Shown here: positions 44,250 through 54,511 of the stretch, piece by piece
Numbering within the stretch: the stretch's first letter is position 1
Layout: each line of letters opens with the position of its first letter
Assembly (NCBI GenBank): GCA_023423065.1
Contig: JAFAGC010000010.1
Span: forward strand, 62,001 to 126,000
Length of the DNA stretch: 64,000 nt
Direction of reading: 5' to 3'
DNA from: Pseudomonadota bacterium
GTDB lineage: Bacteria > Pseudomonadota > Gammaproteobacteria > Steroidobacterales > Steroidobacteraceae
Made by a program: the position numbers and the translations under genes
Notes under the pieces: generated by a model
Told to the model about the DNA's origin: nothing
Databases searched by the model: none
The model's input: the letters and a program-made list of their open reading frames with translations, nothing else

Positions 44250-44260
44250 GAGGGGGCGGA

Positions 44261-45445
44261 TTACAACACGGGGTCCGACCCAAGACCACGAACGCGCGTC
44301 CCGGATTCCCTGATCCCGATCAGGATATCCCCGACGTTCGTGCCGGTCGGGCCCGTGTAGACGAGATCTCCCGATGCCTCGAGCGTTGTTCCCGAATCGA
44401 ATTCGGCCAGCGCGCGCTCGACGTCGATACCCGCGATCCCGGCGCGTTCGATCGTGCCCGCGTCGATCATCGCGCCCGCGTCGCTCGTCGGGCCGTCCGT
44501 GCCGTCCGTTCCGGCCGCGAGAATCGTGAGTCTCTCGTCCGCGCGCAGCAGCCGCGCCGCGTGCAGCGCGAGATGCGTGTTTCGGCCGCCGCGGCCGTGC
44601 GTCGCGGACAGCGTCACCGTCGACTCGCCGCCCCAGACCAGGCCATCCGCATCGGACGTTCGCAATGCTTCCGCGAATTCGCTCGCGACGTCCGCGGCAT
44701 CGCCGGCGAAACGTGTCGCACCCGCCTCGAACGTCAAGCCGCGCGCTTCGCCGGCGGAAACCGCGGCGCGCACGGCCGCATCGACGTTCGCGACCACCAC
44801 GCGATCGATCGCATCGGCGGAGCCGCCGTCGGTCCCTAACAACCCGGAACCGATGACGTCGGGGGAATCGCCCGGAACGTCGGAGATGAAGAGCGCGAGT
44901 GCCGGTCGTCCCGCGAGCTGGCGCGCCACTCCACCGCCCTTGAGCCGCGAGAATTTCCGCCGCTCGTCATTCAGCCGCGCGATGTCCCAGCCGGCCGCGA
45001 GCCCCGATTCGTTCAATGCGCGCAGTTCGGCGAGGGTTTTCCCGTCTACCAGCGACTCCACGAGACTCGATGCGCCGCCCGACACCAGGAAGATCGGAAA
45101 CACGTCGGCGGGAAGCGCCGCGATCCGCCGCCCGAGTTCGGCGCCCGCGTCCAGGCTGCGTCGATCCGGAACGGGATGCGCGCTCTCGAACAACGTCGCA
45201 CCGGGTATTCGCCGCAGATCGTCATCCAGGTGGCCATCCTTCGTGATCACCAGAAGCGATTGCTGCGCGTCGCCCAGCGCATCGTGCGCGCCGAGCGCCA
45301 TCGAGCTCGCCGCCTTGCCGACCGCGAACACCGCGATGGGTCCGCGCGGCTTCCGCTCGCGCAACACGCGCGCCACGCAGGCACGCCCATCTACCGCGCG
45401 CAGCGCGGCGTCGAACAATTCGAGGAGAAGGCGGCGCGTATTCAA
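44261..45445 (-). CDS. Glycerate 2-kinase (GckA/TtuD, MOFRL family)
   Basis: A 394-aa protein with an N-terminal DUF4147 domain and a C-terminal MOFRL domain. FAVGKAASSMALGA, FLVSGGASSLVE and LFISDVPGDSPDVIGSG mark the first, and VWGGESTVTL with ILAAGTDGTDGPTSDAGAMID the second. Such enzymes phosphorylate D-glycerate to 2-phosphoglycerate and were once called hydroxypyruvate reductases. The frame opens with TTG at 45445. It is 22 bases from the purF stop and 11 from the receiver-kinase gene, so it may share their transcript. Confidence 0.88.
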   Translation of the reverse strand: MNTRRLLLELFDAALRAVDGRACVARVLRERKPRGPIAVFAVGKAASSMALGAHDALGDAQQSLLVITKDGHLDDDLRRIPGATLFESAHPVPDRRSLDAGAELGRRIAALPADVFPIFLVSGGASSLVESLVDGKTLAELRALNESGLAAGWDIARLNDERRKFSRLKGGGVARQLAGRPALALFISDVPGDSPDVIGSGLLGTDGGSADAIDRVVVANVDAAVRAAVSAGEARGLTFEAGATRFAGDAADVASEFAEALRTSDADGLVWGGESTVTLSATHGRGGRNTHLALHAARLLRADERLTILAAGTDGTDGPTSDAGAMIDAGTIERAGIAGIDVERALAEFDSGTTLEASGDLVYTGPTGTNVGDILIGIRESGTRVRGLGSDPVL

Positions 45446-45467
45446 CCGCGGGCGCGCCGCACGACGA

Positions 45468-46970
<1,503 letters not shown>

Positions 46971-46989
46971 TCGGTGGGGTTCCTTGGGA

Positions 46990-47496
46990 TCAGGGCTTGA
47001 TGGGGGGATTGTCCAGATCGAGGCGCTCGAGGTTCTCACCGACGACGCCGCGCAGCGCATCGGCAACCCCGATGGCGTACGGCATCAGACGCGATCTCTT
47101 CCAGCTGGGTTCCTTGTCCATCTGCAAAGCCTGGATCGCGATCGTGAAGGCGCCGACCACGACGATGCCGCGAATGAGGCCGAAGACGAGGCCGAGGAAC
47201 TTGTCCAAGCCCGAGAACATGGAGACGCGAACGTAATGTCCAACCACCACGGCGATCGCGCTGCCGATGAGCAGCACGCCGACGAAGATGATGACGCGCG
47301 CGACCCAGATGCTCGTAGGGGAATCCGCCAACACACCGCCCAGGTGCGGCGAAAGCGAGTCGGCGAAGATCCAGGCGAGAACGATGGCGAGGAACCAGGT
47401 GACTACCGCGATGGCTTCGCGAAGCAGGCCGCGGACCAGGCCCATGATTGCTGAAACGACGAGAATGGCGAGGATGATGTAGTCGACTGCAATCAT
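46990..47496 (-). CDS. cvpA: CvpA-family membrane protein
   Basis: A 168-aa protein with four TM segments and the family N-terminus AVDYIILAILVVSAIMGLVRG. The loop GLDKFLGLVFGLIRG lies before the last helix. CvpA is linked to colicin V production and envelope homeostasis. I use ATG 47496, which gives the canonical start; the frame remains open upstream. It sits between dedD (98 bases upstream) and purF in the conserved folC-dedD-cvpA-purF order. Confidence 0.9.
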   Translation of the reverse strand: MIAVDYIILAILVVSAIMGLVRGLLREAIAVVTWFLAIVLAWIFADSLSPHLGGVLADSPTSIWVARVIIFVGVLLIGSAIAVVVGHYVRVSMFSGLDKFLGLVFGLIRGIVVVGAFTIAIQALQMDKEPSWKRSRLMPYAIGVADALRGVVGENLERLDLDNPPIKP

Positions 47497-47593
47497 TCGA
47501 TGAGTCTTGATCGACGCTCTCGGAGAAGGCGCGGCATTGTACTCGACCGCCGCATACCGTTGCAGCGAGACAACGGGCGGGCGGTGTCGCGCG

Positions 47594-48268
47594 TCACGAA
47601 ATCGGCACGATGCTGCCGGATTGCCCCACCCGCTTGAGATCGGCCGCAAGCGCCTCGGCCGAGGCGCGATCGGGAGTCGGGCCGACACGGACGCGATACA
47701 GGTCGCGGCCGCCGCTCCTGATCGGTGCAACGAAGGCCTTGAAGCCCTTTGCTGACATGTCGCGGACCAATCGGTCGGCATTGTCGCGGCTGCCGAAGCT
47801 GCCGAGCTGCACGACGAAGCTGCCCTTGGCGGCCGGAGGCGGTGTCTGCGAGGGGGCGGGCCGAGCGGGCTCGGCGCGGGCCGGAGCGGCAGGAATCGCC
47901 GCGGGCGTCTGCCGGGATTCGACGCTGACGCTGGGGGCCGGCACATCGGCCGCGGCGGCGCGCCGCTCGGGCTGCCTGGCAGGGGCGGACTCGGCGAACT
48001 GCGGCGCCGCGACGTCGTCGTTGTCCGGCGCTGGGGTTGGGGTTGGGGTTGGGGCGACCGGAACCGGCTGGGCGACTTGCGGGGGCGATGACGTCTCCGA
48101 CTTGCCGTCGATTTCGATGGTGTAGCTGCGCAGGCCCTGCTCTTCCTCCGGCGGCGCGGCCGGCGCCGTCGACGATTTGGGACCGGTGAGTAGTTCGGGC
48201 ACCAGCAACACGAACAGCGCCGCCAGGATGACGGCGCCGGTCAATCGTTGCTTGGCTCGCGAATCCAT
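47594..48268 (-). CDS. dedD: SPOR-domain cell-division protein, DedD-like
   Basis: A 224-aa protein with a short cytoplasmic N-terminus, one TM helix (about residues 11-29, GAVILAALFVLLVPELL) and a long Pro/Ala/Thr-rich periplasmic linker. A C-terminal SPOR domain (about residues 145-224, FVVQLGSFGSRDNADRLV) should bind denuded septal glycan. The linker includes PTPTPTPAP, encoded by a DNA stretch whose plus strand is a (GGGGTT)3GGGG run at 48033-48054. ATG 48268 is seven bases after the folC stop. Confidence 0.87.
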   Translation of the reverse strand: MDSRAKQRLTGAVILAALFVLLVPELLTGPKSSTAPAAPPEEEQGLRSYTIEIDGKSETSSPPQVAQPVPVAPTPTPTPAPDNDDVAAPQFAESAPARQPERRAAAADVPAPSVSVESRQTPAAIPAAPARAEPARPAPSQTPPPAAKGSFVVQLGSFGSRDNADRLVRDMSAKGFKAFVAPIRSGGRDLYRVRVGPTPDRASAEALAADLKRVGQSGSIVPIS

Positions 48269-48275
48269 GGGCGAA

Positions 48276-49526
48276 CTATATCCCAAGGAATTCGAGCGCC
48301 GGTCCCACCGTGAGGAACGATCCGAATACCACGATGCGATCTCCAGGCGCGGCGGCCGCGCGAGCCGCGCGACACCCCGAGATCACATCCGTGGCGAGTT
48401 CCACGATGGGAACAGCCGGTGGCAGGTGCGCGGCGAGCGACTGCGCGCTCACGCTGCGCGGGCCTTCGAGCGTCACGGGAACCCATGCGTCGACGCTCGG
48501 CGACAGTGTCGCGAGAATGCCGCCGATGTCCTTGTCGCCGAGGATGCCGAACACCGCGATGGTGCGTTTTGTCGGCAGTGTCGCGAGGTTGTCCACGAGC
48601 ACGCGGGCCGCGGGAACGTTGTGGGCCACGTCGAGAATCCATTCGACCTCTCCCGGAACGATCTGGAAGCGTCCCGGCAGCCGCGCAGCCCGCAAGGCCC
48701 GGCTGACGACGTCGTGCGTGAGTTCGATGCCGAAATCTCCGACCGCGAGCGCCGCCAGCGCGGTGGCCGCGTTGTCGACCTGCTGCGATCCGGCGAGCGC
48801 GGGCAAGGGAAGATTCCGCAGACGCAGCGTGTTGCATTCGAAGTCCCAACCGTTGTCGTGGCGAAGCGCGCGAAAGTCGCGGCCGCGCTCGACGGGAAAC
48901 GCGCCCGTCTGCTCGATGACTTCGCGCACCGACGCCGGCAGGTCCGGGCTGCCGAGCACGGCCGGCCGGGCCGACCGGAAGATCCCAGCCTTCTCGCGCC
49001 CGATCTGATCGAGTGTGCCTCCCAGCCAGTCGACGTGATCCAGCCCCACGGAGCAGACGACGGCGACGTCGGCATCGAGGATGTTGGTCGCGTCGAGCCG
49101 CCCGCCCAGGCCGACTTCCAGAACGGCCGTGTCGACTCGGGCACGCCGGAAACTTTCGAGCGCGGCGAGTGTGTTGTATTCGAAGAACGTCAGCGTGATC
49201 TCGCGGCGCGCCGCGTCGATTCGTTCGAACGATTCGATGAGCTGAGCATCCGTCGCCTCGTTGCCGTTGACGCAGATGCGCTCGTTGTAACGGACCAGGT
49301 GCGGCGAGGTGAAGCGGCCGGTGGACTGGCCCGCGGCGCGCAGCAGCGCATCGAGATAGGCGACCGTCGATCCCTTGCCGTTCGTTCCGCCGACCGTGAT
49401 CACGCGATACGCGGGCGTCAGCAGCTCGAGCCGGCGCGCGACCTCGCGCACCCGCTCGAGGGTCAGGTCGATCGCGCTCGGATGGGATTGCTGTTGCTGC
49501 TCGAGCCAGTCGGCGAGCGAGCGCAT
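48276..49526 (-). CDS. folC: Bifunctional folylpolyglutamate/dihydrofolate synthase
   Basis: A 416-aa Mur-ligase-family enzyme. The P-loop is VGGTNGKGSTVAYL, followed by SPHLVRYNERICVNG and EVGLGGRLDATN. The C-terminal ligase domain begins about residue 285 (LPGRFQIV, LDVAHNVPA). It adds glutamates to folates and joins glutamate to dihydropteroate. ATG 49526 is chosen since upstream codons belong to accD. The accD stop is five bases away. Confidence 0.93.
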   Translation of the reverse strand: MRSLADWLEQQQQSHPSAIDLTLERVREVARRLELLTPAYRVITVGGTNGKGSTVAYLDALLRAAGQSTGRFTSPHLVRYNERICVNGNEATDAQLIESFERIDAARREITLTFFEYNTLAALESFRRARVDTAVLEVGLGGRLDATNILDADVAVVCSVGLDHVDWLGGTLDQIGREKAGIFRSARPAVLGSPDLPASVREVIEQTGAFPVERGRDFRALRHDNGWDFECNTLRLRNLPLPALAGSQQVDNAATALAALAVGDFGIELTHDVVSRALRAARLPGRFQIVPGEVEWILDVAHNVPAARVLVDNLATLPTKRTIAVFGILGDKDIGGILATLSPSVDAWVPVTLEGPRSVSAQSLAAHLPPAVPIVELATDVISGCRAARAAAAPGDRIVVFGSFLTVGPALEFLGI

Positions 49527-49531
49527 GAACT

Positions 49532-50407
49532 TCAGGATACCGACGTGGGAGCGACCGGTGGCTGGCGCATCAGCAGGCGCAACACGGCGCCCAGTTTCTC
49601 GCGCATGTCGCGCCGGTCGACGATCAGGTCGAGCGCGCCGTGATCGAGCAGGAATTCGCTGCGCTGGAATCCTTCCGGCAACGTCTCGCGCACGGTCTGC
49701 TGGATCACGCGCGGGCCGGCGAAGCCGATCAGCGCGCGCGGCTCGGCGACGTTGAGATCGCCCAGCATCGCGAGACTGGCGGAGACACCGCCCGTGGTCG
49801 GATCCGTCAGCACGGAAATGAACGGCAGGCGCGCCTGCGCGAGGCGCGCGAGCGCCGCGCTGGTCTTCGCCATCTGCAGCAGCGAGAACAAGGCCTCCTG
49901 CATGCGCGCGCCGCCACTCGCCGAAAAACACACGAGCGGAGCGCGTGTCTCGATGCAGCGATCCACGGCGCGCTTGAAGCGCTCGCCGACCACCGAACCC
50001 ATCGAGCCACCCAGGAACCTGAATTCGAAAGCGCAGGCGACGATGGGCAGACCCTCGAGCGTGCCCGCGACCGCGATCAGCGCGTCGCGTTCACCGGTCG
50101 CCTTTTGCGCGGCGGAGAGCCGGTCCTTGTAACGCTTGCTGTCGCGGAACTTGAGCGGGTCCTCCGGCGAAATGTCGGAGCCGATCTCGAACTGTTCGCC
50201 CTCGTCGAGGAAACGCGCCAGGCGCTCGCGGGCGCCGATGCGCATGTGATGGCTGCACTTCGGGCAGACGTTCAGATTGCGTTCGAGCTCGGCGCGGTAC
50301 AGCACCGCATCGCAGGCAGAGCATTTGATCCACAGGCCCTCGGGGACCGAACGCGTGCGGCGCTCGGTCTTGATCCGCGACGGCATGATTTTCTCGAACC
50401 AGGACAT
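49532..50407 (-). CDS. accD: Acetyl-CoA carboxylase carboxyltransferase beta subunit
   Basis: A 291-aa AccD. The zinc ribbon appears as IKCSACDAVLYRAEL and NVCPKCSHHM, followed by the crotonase-like carboxyltransferase core (SASGGARMQEALFSL, PTTGGVSASLAMLGD). It joins AccA to transfer the carboxyl group to acetyl-CoA. ATG 50407 gives the canonical MSWFEKIMPS start; the open frame upstream overlaps truA and lacks family similarity. The order truA-accD-folC is conserved in gammaproteobacteria. Confidence 0.95.
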   Translation of the reverse strand: MSWFEKIMPSRIKTERRTRSVPEGLWIKCSACDAVLYRAELERNLNVCPKCSHHMRIGARERLARFLDEGEQFEIGSDISPEDPLKFRDSKRYKDRLSAAQKATGERDALIAVAGTLEGLPIVACAFEFRFLGGSMGSVVGERFKRAVDRCIETRAPLVCFSASGGARMQEALFSLLQMAKTSAALARLAQARLPFISVLTDPTTGGVSASLAMLGDLNVAEPRALIGFAGPRVIQQTVRETLPEGFQRSEFLLDHGALDLIVDRRDMREKLGAVLRLLMRQPPVAPTSVS

Positions 50408-50429
50408 GTCAGGGCGTTCCCTCGTGGAA

Positions 50430-51224
50430 TCAGGGGGTCGAAGCGCGGCCGATGATAGCGGATTGGGGCCCCGGCAGCCCGAACTCGGCCGGGTAGCGCA
50501 CCGCCGCGAGATACAGGCCGTCGGGCGGCGCCGTCGCGGCATTGGCCTTGCGATCGCGCCCCGCGAGCACGGCGGCGACGCGCTCGGTCGGCGAATCCCC
50601 ACTCCCCACGCTCAGGAGCAGGCCGGCGACGTTGCGGACCATGTGATGCAGGAACGCGTTCGCGGTCACCTCGATCACCACCCAGTGATCGTCGCGCGTC
50701 ACGCTCAGGCGTTCGACGTTGCGCACCGGCGATTTCGCCTGGCACTCGATCGCGCGGAACGCGCTGAAATCGTGTTCGCCGACGAGCACCTGCGCGGCCT
50801 CGTGCATGCGCGCGACGTCGAGCGGCCGGCGCTCCCAGGTCGCGCGGCCGGTGTCGAGCCCGGGCCGCGAGTCGCGATTGAGGATCACGTAGCGGTAGCT
50901 GCGCGCCGTGGCGGCGTACCGCGCGTGGAAATGCGCCGGCACTTCGCGTACCCAGACCACGCTGATGTCGGGAGGTAGATAGGTATTCGCGCCGAGGCGC
51001 CAGCCGCGTTCGCTGCGCGCGGCGCCGCTGTCGAAGTGCACCACCTGGGCCGACGCATGTACGCCGGCGTCGGTGCGCCCCGCGCATGCGCACTCGATGG
51101 GCGCGTCGGCGACACGCGCGAGCGCGCGCTGCAGCTCGTCCTGGACGGTCCTGAGGCCGGGCTGGTGTTGCCAGCCCGAGTACGGGCGGCCGTCGTATTC
51201 GAGGCCGGCCGCGAAGCGAGGCAT
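50430..51224 (-). CDS. truA: tRNA pseudouridine(38-40) synthase
   Basis: A 264-aa TruA with catalytic Asp52 in CAGRTDAGVHASAQV and the family N-terminus AAGLEYDGRPYSGWQ. The motif FLHHMVRNVAG in the C-terminal half is also characteristic. It isomerises uridines 38-40 of the anticodon stem-loop. It follows fimV by 34 bases and precedes accD by 22 on the same strand. Confidence 0.94.
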   Translation of the reverse strand: MPRFAAGLEYDGRPYSGWQHQPGLRTVQDELQRALARVADAPIECACAGRTDAGVHASAQVVHFDSGAARSERGWRLGANTYLPPDISVVWVREVPAHFHARYAATARSYRYVILNRDSRPGLDTGRATWERRPLDVARMHEAAQVLVGEHDFSAFRAIECQAKSPVRNVERLSVTRDDHWVVIEVTANAFLHHMVRNVAGLLLSVGSGDSPTERVAAVLAGRDRKANAATAPPDGLYLAAVRYPAEFGLPGPQSAIIGRASTP

Positions 51225-51258
51225 CGGAAAACCCTGCGTGCGCGCGGGCCCGGTGTAG

Positions 51259-54144
51259 TTAGCCGGGCAGCGATTCGATCAGGCGCTGCGCTTCCTGCTT
51301 CTGCGATGCCGAGCCCTCGCTCAACACCTCGTTGAGGATGTTGCGCGCGCCGTCCGGGTCGCCCATGTCGACGTAGGCGCGGGCCAGGTCGAGCTTGGTG
51401 CCGACTTCGGAGAGCGTGACGGGCTCGAGATCCGGAACCGCGAGTTCCTCGGTCGCGCTGCCGGGCATGTCGTACTTGCCGCTGGCCGCGCCGAGATCGA
51501 GATCCACGCCATGGTTCATCGACGGCTGCTGCTGCGTCGGCTCCACCGGGAAGTCGACATTGCTGCTGTCGATCGCCGCGAGCCGCGAGGTCGACGAGAT
51601 GTCGAAACCTTCGTCGGGCATTTCGAACTTCGCGAGCGAAGCGGTGCTGCCCGGGTCGATCGCCCGGCCCTTGGTCAGGTCCATGTCGCCGCCGAGTTCT
51701 TTCTCGGTCAGGAACCAGGTGCCGCTCGCGCCGTGTTCGGCGATCTGCGAGTCGTCACCGTTGCCCACGTGGCGCGCGGCGGCCGCGCGCAGCAGGCGCT
51801 GTGAATTCTCGTCGAGTCCCGCGACCATCGTCGGGGCGTTCGCATCGGGTCCCGAGTTGCCCGGGCCCTGGATCGGCTTGAGTCCGATCTGCGAATCGGT
51901 CTGTTCGAGCGAGCCCAGGTCGAGTCCGAGATCGTCTAGCGCGAGCTCGGCGGTCTGCTCGCTCGAGAGCTTGCGGCGCATCGCGCCTTCCACCTTCTCG
52001 CGGATCGTCGGCTCGTCGAGCGGTCGCAGCGCGGGCTGCTCGACCGTCGGCGCTTCCGAACCCGCGGGCGTCATCTTGACCGTCATCTCGCGCGTGGTCT
52101 GGCCGCTGTCGCGATCGGGCAGCGCGAGGCCTTCGCCGGTCGCATCCGGGTCACGTACCGCGCTGCTGAGATCGAGGTCGACCGGGTCCGGCGTACCGCC
52201 GCCGGTCACGTCGAGACGCGAGCTGACGTCGAACGGATCGAAGTCCACGCCGCCGGCACCACCGCCGTCGAGGTTCAGGTCCACGCCCACCGCGCCACCG
52301 GCGCCGCCCTCGGAGAACATCGGATCCTCGGGCGCGATCTGCTTGCCCATGATCACGATCTTTTCCCACTCGCCCGGATCCGCGCCGGCGCGCGATTCGG
52401 CGAGCTCGTTGGCGGTGGCCAGGAACTGCTCCTTGTTGCCCCAGACGAAGAACACTTCGAGGAGCTTGAGCTTGAGATCGCGACGCTGCGGTTCGCGCTG
52501 GATCGCGATGCGGACCAGGTCCGCGGCCTGGTCGTACAGACCGTAGGCCATGTGGAAATCGGCTTCGGCGAGCGGATCGCCCTGGTCGAGGTTGACCGCG
52601 GTCTCGCTGCTGATGGTCTCGTCGGTGCGCACCGTCGGCGCGAGCGGAATGTCCTGCGTCTCCTGCAACGCGCGATGCGTGCCGGATTCCTCGACGAGGA
52701 TGTCGTCGGGCACGGCCTCGGCGGCCGGCGCGCGCATGCGGCCGGTGTCGGACAGCGAATCGACGGGCTCGGCGAGACGATCGCCACCCTGCTCGGCGAG
52801 GCGGCCGAGGTTGTCGTCGAACTCCGCGCTCTTGCGCTTGCCGCGCGACTTCACGATCAGGCCGATGAGGCCGAGCAGCGCGACTCCGGCGAGCGCCCAC
52901 TTGTACTCGAGCAGCGTGTCGACGATCGACGGGCCCTGCACCGGTTCTTCGGCTTGCGGAGCCGGCCGCTGCTGGGCGGGAGCGGGCTCGGGCGTCGGTT
53001 CCTGCGCGGCCGTGGTCTCGGGCGGAGTCGTTTCGGTCTCGGCCGTCTCCGCGGTTTCGGCGGTCTCCGCCGGCGGCGTCACTTCGGGCGTCGCGACCTC
53101 GGGCTGCACGGGCGCGGGCTGCGCGGGCGTTGCCGCCTGCTGCTGCGAGGCGGCGAGCTTGGCCTGCAGATCGGCGAGCTCCGTGTTGCGCAGCTCGAGC
53201 AGGCGCTTCGATTCGTTGAGCTGTCCTTCGAGTTCGTTGACCCGGTTGCGCAGCGCGCTGACTTCGGCCGGATCGGCACCGGAAGCTCCCGGCGAGCTCG
53301 CCGAGTCGCTCGGCGCGACGAGGCGCAGGCGACCCGCGCCGGCGCCGGAACTGGCCGACCAGGAGCCGATGGCATTGCGCACTTCGCTCGACGCTTCGGC
53401 CGGCGAGATCGCGGCGACTTCCTCGCCCGACGGGACGCGCAGCACGGCTCCCGCGCGCAGGCGGTTCATGTCGCCGTCGAACGCACCGCTGTTGGCGCGG
53501 TAGATAGACACCATGAGCTGCTGGGTCGAAGCCCCGACGCTCGCCGACAGGCGGCGGGCGATCGCCGACAGGCTGTCGCCGCGCTGCACTTCATAACTGT
53601 CGCCGCCGCCCGCGGAGACGTAAGGCGCGGGCGTGGGCGTGGGCGTGGGCGCGCTCTGCTGCGGCGCCGGACGCGTGATCTGTCCACTGCTCTCGCTGGC
53701 GCTCTGCGCCGGCGCGGCGACCGGCGCCTGCGCGACGCTGTTCGGCGCGAAGACCGGCGGATCGAGCAGCACGGTGTATTCGCGCACGAGGCGACCGCGT
53801 GCCCAGGTCGTTTCAATGAGCAGCGTGAGGAAAGGTTCGGTGACGGTTTCCGCCGAGCGGATGCGCAGGATGTTGGCGCCGTTCGCCGCGCGATCGCGCG
53901 TGACGGTCACGGACGCCATGAACGGCGGCCAATCCAGTCCGTAACGCGCGAAGGTTTCCTTCGAGGCGAGTTTCGCTTCGAGCGTCGCGAGATCTTCCGG
54001 CGTCGCGTTGACGAGCTCGATCTCCGCATCGAGCGGTGCATTCAACGGCGAGTTGAGCCGGATGTCGCCGAGACCCAGCGCATGGGAGATTCCGGGTAAC
54101 AGCAGGACTGCCAACAAAACCCGGGCGAGACCATTCCGCATCAT
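51259..54144 (-). CDS. fimV: FimV-like polar hub protein for type IV pili
   Basis: About 961 aa. I choose the ATG at 54144, which has GGAG six bases upstream; a GTG at 54162 is also in frame. A signal peptide is followed by the FimV N-terminal region (LGLGDIRLNSPLNAPLDAEI) and a LysM domain (about 180-245, YEVQRGDSLSAIARRL). A coiled coil lies near 295-340, then an AET-rich low-complexity linker and one TM helix (about 425-442). The cytoplasmic C-terminus is acidic and ends in the FimV TPR-like domain (VGTKLDLARAYVDMGDPDGA). FimV organises type IV pilus and chemosensory proteins at the pole. Confidence 0.9.
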   Translation of the reverse strand: MMRNGLARVLLAVLLLPGISHALGLGDIRLNSPLNAPLDAEIELVNATPEDLATLEAKLASKETFARYGLDWPPFMASVTVTRDRAANGANILRIRSAETVTEPFLTLLIETTWARGRLVREYTVLLDPPVFAPNSVAQAPVAAPAQSASESSGQITRPAPQQSAPTPTPTPAPYVSAGGGDSYEVQRGDSLSAIARRLSASVGASTQQLMVSIYRANSGAFDGDMNRLRAGAVLRVPSGEEVAAISPAEASSEVRNAIGSWSASSGAGAGRLRLVAPSDSASSPGASGADPAEVSALRNRVNELEGQLNESKRLLELRNTELADLQAKLAASQQQAATPAQPAPVQPEVATPEVTPPAETAETAETAETETTPPETTAAQEPTPEPAPAQQRPAPQAEEPVQGPSIVDTLLEYKWALAGVALLGLIGLIVKSRGKRKSAEFDDNLGRLAEQGGDRLAEPVDSLSDTGRMRAPAAEAVPDDILVEESGTHRALQETQDIPLAPTVRTDETISSETAVNLDQGDPLAEADFHMAYGLYDQAADLVRIAIQREPQRRDLKLKLLEVFFVWGNKEQFLATANELAESRAGADPGEWEKIVIMGKQIAPEDPMFSEGGAGGAVGVDLNLDGGGAGGVDFDPFDVSSRLDVTGGGTPDPVDLDLSSAVRDPDATGEGLALPDRDSGQTTREMTVKMTPAGSEAPTVEQPALRPLDEPTIREKVEGAMRRKLSSEQTAELALDDLGLDLGSLEQTDSQIGLKPIQGPGNSGPDANAPTMVAGLDENSQRLLRAAAARHVGNGDDSQIAEHGASGTWFLTEKELGGDMDLTKGRAIDPGSTASLAKFEMPDEGFDISSTSRLAAIDSSNVDFPVEPTQQQPSMNHGVDLDLGAASGKYDMPGSATEELAVPDLEPVTLSEVGTKLDLARAYVDMGDPDGARNILNEVLSEGSASQKQEAQRLIESLPG

Positions 54145-54511
54145 TCGCGTCTCCACATTCACCGTCGGCTATGAGAATTCTTTATCTAAACATGAGCTTA
54201 GAGGCGAAAGTTGCGACCCTAAGCTGAGACCGCCCGCAATATAACTTAAATAGGCTCGCGCACCAAAGCCCACGGCGCGGGTGTGCTGCTCACAACAGCA
54301 TCCCGAGAGAGGTCGACTGTCACGATCCATAAGTTATGTCCACGCTTGCGGCTTATCTTCCCTAATGCGTGGAACATAAAACGTGTCCCGTTTCGCGTTC
54401 GATGCTCTAACACGTCGGAATACGGGCGTAACCCGTGGATTTCGTACGTCCGCCGGGCACGAATGCCCTCGGGGTTTCCATGTTGGCGGGCACGCAATGG
54501 CCCGCGGGGCT
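54145..54511. other. Intergenic region between aroC and fimV
   Basis: This 367-base gap separates two minus-strand genes. Its left part holds the candidate fimV promoter and leader hairpin. The remainder (about 54270-54511) has open frames on both strands, but their translations show no recognisable family and no ribosome site, so I call no gene. No clear U-run terminator for aroC is visible. Confidence 0.6.
54238..54266 (-). promoter_or_regulatory. Candidate sigma-70 promoter of fimV
   Basis: On the minus strand TTGGTG (54266-54261) is separated by 17 bases from TATATT (54243-54238), the most A+T-rich spot near the gene. A leader of roughly 85 bases would follow. It contains a 7-bp inverted repeat AGCTTAG/CTAAGCT (54195-54201 and 54219-54225) that could fold in the mRNA. 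Confidence 0.45.

Noticed and set aside
53030..53080. Repeated GTCTC/GCGGTTTCGGCG units in fimV as a possible CRISPR or satellite.
   Set aside because: They encode short AET peptide repeats in the FimV linker; units are 9 bases, imperfect and without spacers.
54246..54511. Open frames on both strands between aroC and fimV.
   Set aside because: They are extensions of frames antisense to or out of phase with aroC, have no ribosome site and no recognisable family; high G+C gives many such frames.
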